From positions 4,278,001 to 4,342,000 of the forward strand of contig NZ_CP028136.1 in NCBI RefSeq assembly GCF_003024155.1: a stretch of DNA of 64,000 nt. The letters are read 5' to 3'. Origin of the DNA: Christiangramia fulva (GTDB lineage Bacteria; Bacteroidota; Bacteroidia; Flavobacteriales; Flavobacteriaceae). Positions 60,437 to 64,000 of the stretch are shown here, piece after piece. Both the position numbers and the translations under genes were made by a program. The notes beneath the pieces are model-generated. The model was not told the origin of the DNA and searched no databases. It saw nothing but the letters and a program-made list of their open reading frames with translations. How positions within the stretch are numbered: position 1 is the first letter of the stretch; each line of letters begins with the position of its first letter.

Positions 60437-61714
60437 CTAATTACTTTTCATAGTTTCTCCAAGCTCATCTGTTTTTTTCGCAGATGTACTTGGATTAAAT
60501 TCTACATTCTTACTCATTCTTCGCCTTAATGCCAACATATCCTGACTTACTTTCTGATCTAGTATTTTGGCATAATGCTGCGTAGTTTTCAAATTTTTGT
60601 GACCTAACATTTTACTCACCGATTCTATTGGTACTCCATTAGAAAGAGTAATGGTAGTTGCGAAAGTATGCCTGGCCAGATGGAAGGTTAGATTCTTTTG
60701 AATTTTGCAAATATCCCCTATCTCTTTTAAATAGGCATTCATCTTTTGGTTAGTAAGGATGGGCAAAAGTTTTGCTGAAGCATCCGGTCGATCAGAATAT
60801 TTCTTTATTATTTCAAGGGCGGTGGGCAGTAACGGAATATTAGTTCGAGAATCGGTTTTTGTCCTATTAACTTTTATCCATTTATTTCCATCAATTCCAA
60901 TCACCAAATTATTTTCTGAAAGTTTTTTCACATCAGCATATGCAAGTCCTGTAAAACAGGAAAAAAGAAAAATATCTTTTACTAAATCCAGCCTATCTGT
61001 TTGAAATTCCTTTTGAATTAGTTTTTGAATCTCATCCTCTGATAAAAATTCCCGATCTACAATTTTCAGTTTGGCTTTCCAATGTAAAAATGGATCTCTA
61101 TTTATCCAGTTATTTGCTATAGCTATCCTGATTATCTTTTTAAAGTTGGTGATGTACTTTACAGCAGTATTGTGACTACATTTTCTTTTAGTTTTTAAAA
61201 AATACTCAAATCCGGTAATAAAGGAATGATCTACATTTTTTACAGGAATGTCTTTCAATCTGTATTCTTTTAAAATATACTCTTCAACATGTTTTTTAGC
61301 AGTTCGATATCTTTCAAAGGTTCCATAGGCAAAATCTTTTCCGATTAAATTCTCAACCTGGTCATTATGCTCCTGAAAAATTTCTAATAGCATCTTTCTA
61401 TCTTTATTTTTTCCGGTGTAAATATCCCGCATGGTTTCAACAGTGAAATCAGCCTTTTCTTTGACAAGGTCTTCATAAATCCTATCAATTCTATTTCGAA
61501 TGCTGTTCAAATATCTGTTGAACTCACCAGCATCTCCGCTTTTCCCTCTCATTGATCCGGTTTTGGGATTCCAAGATTTTAAGGGAATTTTTCGTTTAAT
61601 GCTCAATTCACAACGCCTGCCATTCACCGTTATTCTAAGGTAAATTGGCACGAGACCTTGTTTATTACCATTGCTATTTTTTGGAAAAAAAATTACGGAA
61701 TAAGTATTATACAT
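60437..61714 (-). CDS. int: Tyrosine recombinase/integrase 1
   Basis: 425 residues. An N-terminal arm-binding domain (SVIFFPKNSNGNKQGLVPIYLRITVNGRRCELS) and SAM-like core-binding domain precede the catalytic domain, with CFTGLAYADVKKLSENN, HLARHTFATTITLSNG (box II HxxR) and LGHKNLKTTQHYAKI, whose Tyr lies near residue 381. It is the Bacteroidetes ICE-type integrase. Its start is about 240 bp from the tRNA-derived core at 61952, the expected place for an integrase at an element end. Confidence 0.95.
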   Translation of the reverse strand: MYNTYSVIFFPKNSNGNKQGLVPIYLRITVNGRRCELSIKRKIPLKSWNPKTGSMRGKSGDAGEFNRYLNSIRNRIDRIYEDLVKEKADFTVETMRDIYTGKNKDRKMLLEIFQEHNDQVENLIGKDFAYGTFERYRTAKKHVEEYILKEYRLKDIPVKNVDHSFITGFEYFLKTKRKCSHNTAVKYITNFKKIIRIAIANNWINRDPFLHWKAKLKIVDREFLSEDEIQKLIQKEFQTDRLDLVKDIFLFSCFTGLAYADVKKLSENNLVIGIDGNKWIKVNRTKTDSRTNIPLLPTALEIIKKYSDRPDASAKLLPILTNQKMNAYLKEIGDICKIQKNLTFHLARHTFATTITLSNGVPIESVSKMLGHKNLKTTQHYAKILDQKVSQDMLALRRRMSKNVEFNPSTSAKKTDELGETMKSN

Positions 61715-61798
61715 TTCAGAACCTATTTTACATGGTATATTCTAAAAAAACATGCAAGTTACACCTCTGTAAGATACCGATAATAAAGGCTTTACATG

Positions 61799-61844
61799 AA
61801 ATTCGGTGCTGCTTTTTTTTCAACATAAAAGCAGCACCGAATTT
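61799..61844. repeat. 18-bp perfect inverted repeat near integrase 1
   Basis: AAATTCGGTGCTGCTTTT (61799-61816) and its exact reverse complement (61827-61844) with a 10-nt loop. It lies about 85 bp upstream of integrase 1; a terminator, att-arm or promoter element. Confidence 0.8.
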
Positions 61845-61895
61845 AGCACCCATTTGATGCATTTATATGCCTTTTTTTGATATGAAATAAAATTA

Positions 61896-61930
61896 AAAAA
61901 GCCCGAAAACGCAGTGTTTTCGGGCTTTTT
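61896..61930. terminator. Bidirectional terminator beside the tRNA fragment
   Basis: AAAAAGCCCGAAAAC (61896-61910)/GTTTTCGGGCTTTTT (61916-61930), 15-bp stem and 5-nt loop. It is typical of a tRNA terminator and lies 22 bp beyond the 3' end of the tRNA-Ser-like sequence on the minus strand. Confidence 0.88.
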
Positions 61931-61951
61931 AATAATTCTGGCATTTAATCA

Positions 61952-61970
61952 GCGGAGAAAGAGGGATTCG
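61952..61970 (-). other. tRNA-Ser 3'-end fragment, probable att core
   Basis: The minus strand reads CGAATCCCTCTTTCTCCGC. This fits the end of a T-arm (CGAAT-CCCTC), an acceptor strand TTTCTCC and discriminator G73, as in tRNA-Ser. The rest of a tRNA is missing to the right. A tRNA 3' end next to an integrase is the classical attachment core. Confidence 0.7.
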
Positions 61971-62129
61971 TACACCCCTTTTACTATACTTTTTCAAAAA
62001 TTGTATAATGGCGCAAAAGCCTTTATTTTAAGGTATTTTCAGAAGTAAGTGCTTTATTATGCAGTTTCAAAATATGCTTTAAATAGTGTTTTACTTTCCC
62101 CTTTTCTTTCCCCTTATTATATTTGGGGA

Positions 62130-63362
62130 ATGTATTTTTATCTAAAGAACCCCAAACAAAATAATGAGACTTCTATCTATCTCATTCACTACCTTAAAGA
62201 CGAAGGTAAAAATTTTAAGTATTCAACCGGTCAAAAAATTCAACCGAATAACTGGGATTTTGAAAACCGGCTTCCTAAAACACTTCGAGGCTCTAAAGGG
62301 GTCAAAAACCGACATATTGCCGATATCCTTTTGCAGTATGCAGAACTGCTGGAAGAAGAGATAAAAAAGTCTGAAAAAGAAAATAAGCCGCTTACCAGGG
62401 CACACTTGAAAGACATATTCGACCGCCGGTTTAAAAATAAAAAAACAGCCACCTCTTTTATTGATATCGTTCAGTTGTTTATCGATACCAAGAACATGAG
62501 CGGGGGAAAGTCAGCTGATTGGAACCAGAAGTATTCCAATCTTAAAAAGAAGCTGGAGCTCTTCGAAAAATACCGTGGAAAGAAAATCCAGTTCCGGCAG
62601 ATCAATGAAGACTTTATCGATGCCTATTCCGGTTTTTTAAGGCAGATCAAGAACAAACCTTTTAAACCACACAACGACAATACCCTGCACCGCAATATCA
62701 ATTTCCTGTTTACCTTTCTTATATGGTCCCATGGAAAATATCATAACATAGATATGGACAATCTCAAGAACCCGGTGAAGAAATACCAGGCTGATGATAT
62801 TCACCTGACGAAAGAAGAGGTAGCCGCGCTGGAAGAAATAGAGCTTCCCCGTGAAAGCCTGGAACGGGTAAGAGATCTCTTTTTGATTGGGGTGTATTCA
62901 GGCCAGCGGTATTCGGATTATTCGGTATTTGAAAAGGCCGATGTCATAGGCAATATGATCATCAAACGAGCCGAAAAGACCGAGAATGAAAGCTTCATTC
63001 CCTTACATCCCAAATTGAAAAGGTTACTGGATAAATACGACTGGAATCTACCCAGGCTTTCAGATATGAAATTCCGGAAACATATCAAGACCATTTGTTC
63101 CATGGCCGGTATCGATGAAGAAATTAAAGAAACGATTTACCGGGGAAATAAAAAAGAGGTGCTTTACCATAAAAAACATGAAATGGTTTCAACCCATACC
63201 GCCCGAAGAACTTTTATCACTTTAGCAGCCGAAGAAGGAATGCCAGATCATATCATCATGAAAATAACCGGTATACGGGACCCGAAGACACTGCAGAAAT
63301 ATAAAAAGACCTCTCAACGGTCGGTTACCGAAGCTATGAATCGGCTGATGAAGAAGATTTGA
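62130..63362 (+). CDS. int: Tyrosine recombinase/integrase 2
   Basis: 410 residues from the ATG at 62130; the frame is open upstream from a GTG at 62049, but the family begins with MYFYLKNPKQNNETSIYLIHY. The catalytic domain shows DLFLIGVYSGQRYSDYSVFEK (box I Arg), VSTHTARRTFITLAAEEGMP (box II HxxR) and the Tyr at about 391 in TLQKYKK. It is divergent from integrase 1 with the tRNA core between, so it belongs to a separate or composite element lying to the right. Composition is more G+C-rich than the genes to its left. Confidence 0.95.
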   Translation: MYFYLKNPKQNNETSIYLIHYLKDEGKNFKYSTGQKIQPNNWDFENRLPKTLRGSKGVKNRHIADILLQYAELLEEEIKKSEKENKPLTRAHLKDIFDRRFKNKKTATSFIDIVQLFIDTKNMSGGKSADWNQKYSNLKKKLELFEKYRGKKIQFRQINEDFIDAYSGFLRQIKNKPFKPHNDNTLHRNINFLFTFLIWSHGKYHNIDMDNLKNPVKKYQADDIHLTKEEVAALEEIELPRESLERVRDLFLIGVYSGQRYSDYSVFEKADVIGNMIIKRAEKTENESFIPLHPKLKRLLDKYDWNLPRLSDMKFRKHIKTICSMAGIDEEIKETIYRGNKKEVLYHKKHEMVSTHTARRTFITLAAEEGMPDHIIMKITGIRDPKTLQKYKKTSQRSVTEAMNRLMKKI

Positions 63363-63618
63363 CCTTTTCTTTACGGTACATTTCCTTTTCTATTCCAAAG
63401 ATCCAGTTAGCATTCACCGGGTAATGTTCGCACAAGGCTTGAATATGGTTAGTGGTAAAGCGCTTATTCCCCTCTCCATTTTTTACCGAAGTCACATATT
63501 GCCGCCTGACATTCATTTTCTCGTATACCTCTTCCTTGAAACGGACCTTACCAGATTCTTTTAAATGTTCAATAAAATGCAAGATTCGGGCTTCAGGGGT
63601 TTCAATCTTGGTTTTCAT
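63334..63618 (-). CDS. XRE-like helix-turn-helix protein
   Basis: 94 residues. HTH part is RILHFIEHLKESGKVRFKEEVYEKMNVRRQYVTSVKNGEGNKRFTTNHIQALCEHYPVNANWIF, a Cro/C1-like fold typical of Bacteroidetes elements, followed by a charged tail. It overlaps the 3' end of integrase 2 by 29 bp in convergent direction, suggesting antisense control of integrase expression. Its start overlaps the previous minus-strand gene by 17 bp. Confidence 0.85.
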   Translation of the reverse strand: MKTKIETPEARILHFIEHLKESGKVRFKEEVYEKMNVRRQYVTSVKNGEGNKRFTTNHIQALCEHYPVNANWIFGIEKEMYRKEKVKSSSSADS

Positions 63619-64000
63619 GAATTACTTTATTAAAATGATGTCCATAAAGGGCAGTAATACCAGAAACTGTTTTTAAGACATCCATCGAGTTTAGAAATCT
63701 TTGACATTTAATAATGCATCCCGATTGGATAATTTCAGCTTTTTTATCATAATCACTTTTCATAGAAAAAAAATTTAACCGGCACGGCTCAGGTATTAAA
63801 AAAGGAAAAAGTATTTCAACAATTACTCTGAGCAGGTATTTACCATACTTCGCATTTAAAAAGAAAATTCGATTTATTGAATTCTGAAAAACCTGATCCC
63901 TCTGGTAAAAATGTTCGCCTTTATAGACTTGAATTATTTTGGTTTCTACTGCATCAAAAAAAGGGGGATTTTTTACTATTTCCTTTGCTAATTCCAGAAC
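63602..64000 (-). CDS. Partial unrecognised gene at window end
   Basis: A frame open from the window edge for 132 residues, visible stretches VLELAKEIVKNPPFFDAVETK and EILFPFLIPEPCRLNFFSMK; it stops 17 bp inside the XRE gene. No family recognised. The upstream part lies outside the window. Confidence 0.55.
   Translation of the reverse strand, partial: VLELAKEIVKNPPFFDAVETKIIQVYKGEHFYQRDQVFQNSINRIFFLNAKYGKYLLRVIVEILFPFLIPEPCRLNFFSMKSDYDKKAEIIQSGCIIKCQRFLNSMDVLKTVSGITALYGHHFNKVIHENQD

Larger units (their letters stand above)
61715..62129. other. Attachment region between divergent integrases
   Basis: Contains the 18-bp-armed hairpin, a terminator, and the tRNA-Ser-like core, all listed separately. 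Two direct-repeat-like strings AGCACCGAATTT and AGCACCCATTT (about 61833-61855) may be integrase arm sites. No complete tRNA is present. Confidence 0.6.

Noticed and set aside
1..64000. CRISPR array, rRNA operon, complete tRNA gene or insertion sequence
   Set aside because: No regularly spaced repeats, no rRNA-like sequence, no full cloverleaf and no transposase were seen; the only tRNA-like string is the 3' fragment at 61952-61970.
11131..64000. Presence of nosZ or norC to complete denitrification
   Set aside because: No protein with CuZ/CuA nitrous-oxide-reductase motifs or a NorC-type cytochrome partner was found in the window.

Overview
The window reads as a chromosomal stretch of a marine-type member of the Flavobacteriaceae (Bacteroidota). 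Supporting signs are SusC/SusD outer-membrane genes, a Bacteroidetes-type tra region (traE-traN) with RteC, many YceI/SRAP/Crp-Fnr genes of flavobacterial style, A+T-rich spacers, almost no Shine-Dalgarno sequences, and promoters of the TTG-N(about 19-21)-TAnnTTTG type. No rRNA, complete tRNA or CRISPR array was seen.

Region 1 (1-11.3 kb) is a truncated denitrification and nitrosative-stress block. It holds a hemerythrin-like protein, a small cupin, a nirK-nirV-sco operon (NirK is a lipoprotein with a fused cytochrome c), a cytochrome c/FTR1 iron permease, a Crp/Fnr regulator, a small membrane protein, the di-iron repair protein Ric, and a quinol-dependent NO reductase. Together they would reduce nitrite to N2O and repair NO damage; no nosZ is present. 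Region 2 (11.4-19.5 kb) is core-like: a minus-strand DoxX/YgiD/YceI/NAD(P)-oxidoreductase/DsbA/YceI run, preceded by a Bacteroidetes promoter with a near-perfect CRP-type palindrome and by a second Crp/Fnr gene, then a ClC channel, a DUF488 protein and PanE.

Region 3 (19.5-35.3 kb) is an integrative conjugative element (ICE) backbone: ssb, a RadC-like gene, a probable oriT, mobA/mobB relaxase genes and a coupling protein on the plus strand. Facing them are traN-M-K-J-I-G-F-E and a regulatory/replication module (endonuclease-like, DnaC-like ATPase, winged-helix-like protein, excisionase-like protein, RteC). Region 4 (35.3-48.1 kb) looks like ICE cargo: an alpha-oxoamine-synthase/GNAT fusion, a SpoIIAA-like protein, a PAS-AraC regulator, MauE, a small secreted two-Cys protein, an M16 peptidase and a SusCD pair. 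I infer a peptide or small-molecule signalling/uptake island.

Region 5 (48.1-64 kb) holds an XRE regulator and a two-gene defence-like operon (type IIG restriction-modification enzyme plus a metallophosphoesterase-STAND NTPase). A CPBP protease flanked by a 23-bp direct repeat and a tandem SRAP pair, one without any catalytic residue, follow. Two divergent tyrosine integrases then flank a fragment of a tRNA-Ser 3' end, which marks an attachment site and suggests stacked elements. The two most interesting candidates for an undescribed system are the RM/phosphoesterase-STAND operon and the AOS-GNAT/MauE/two-Cys-peptide/M16/SusCD cargo.
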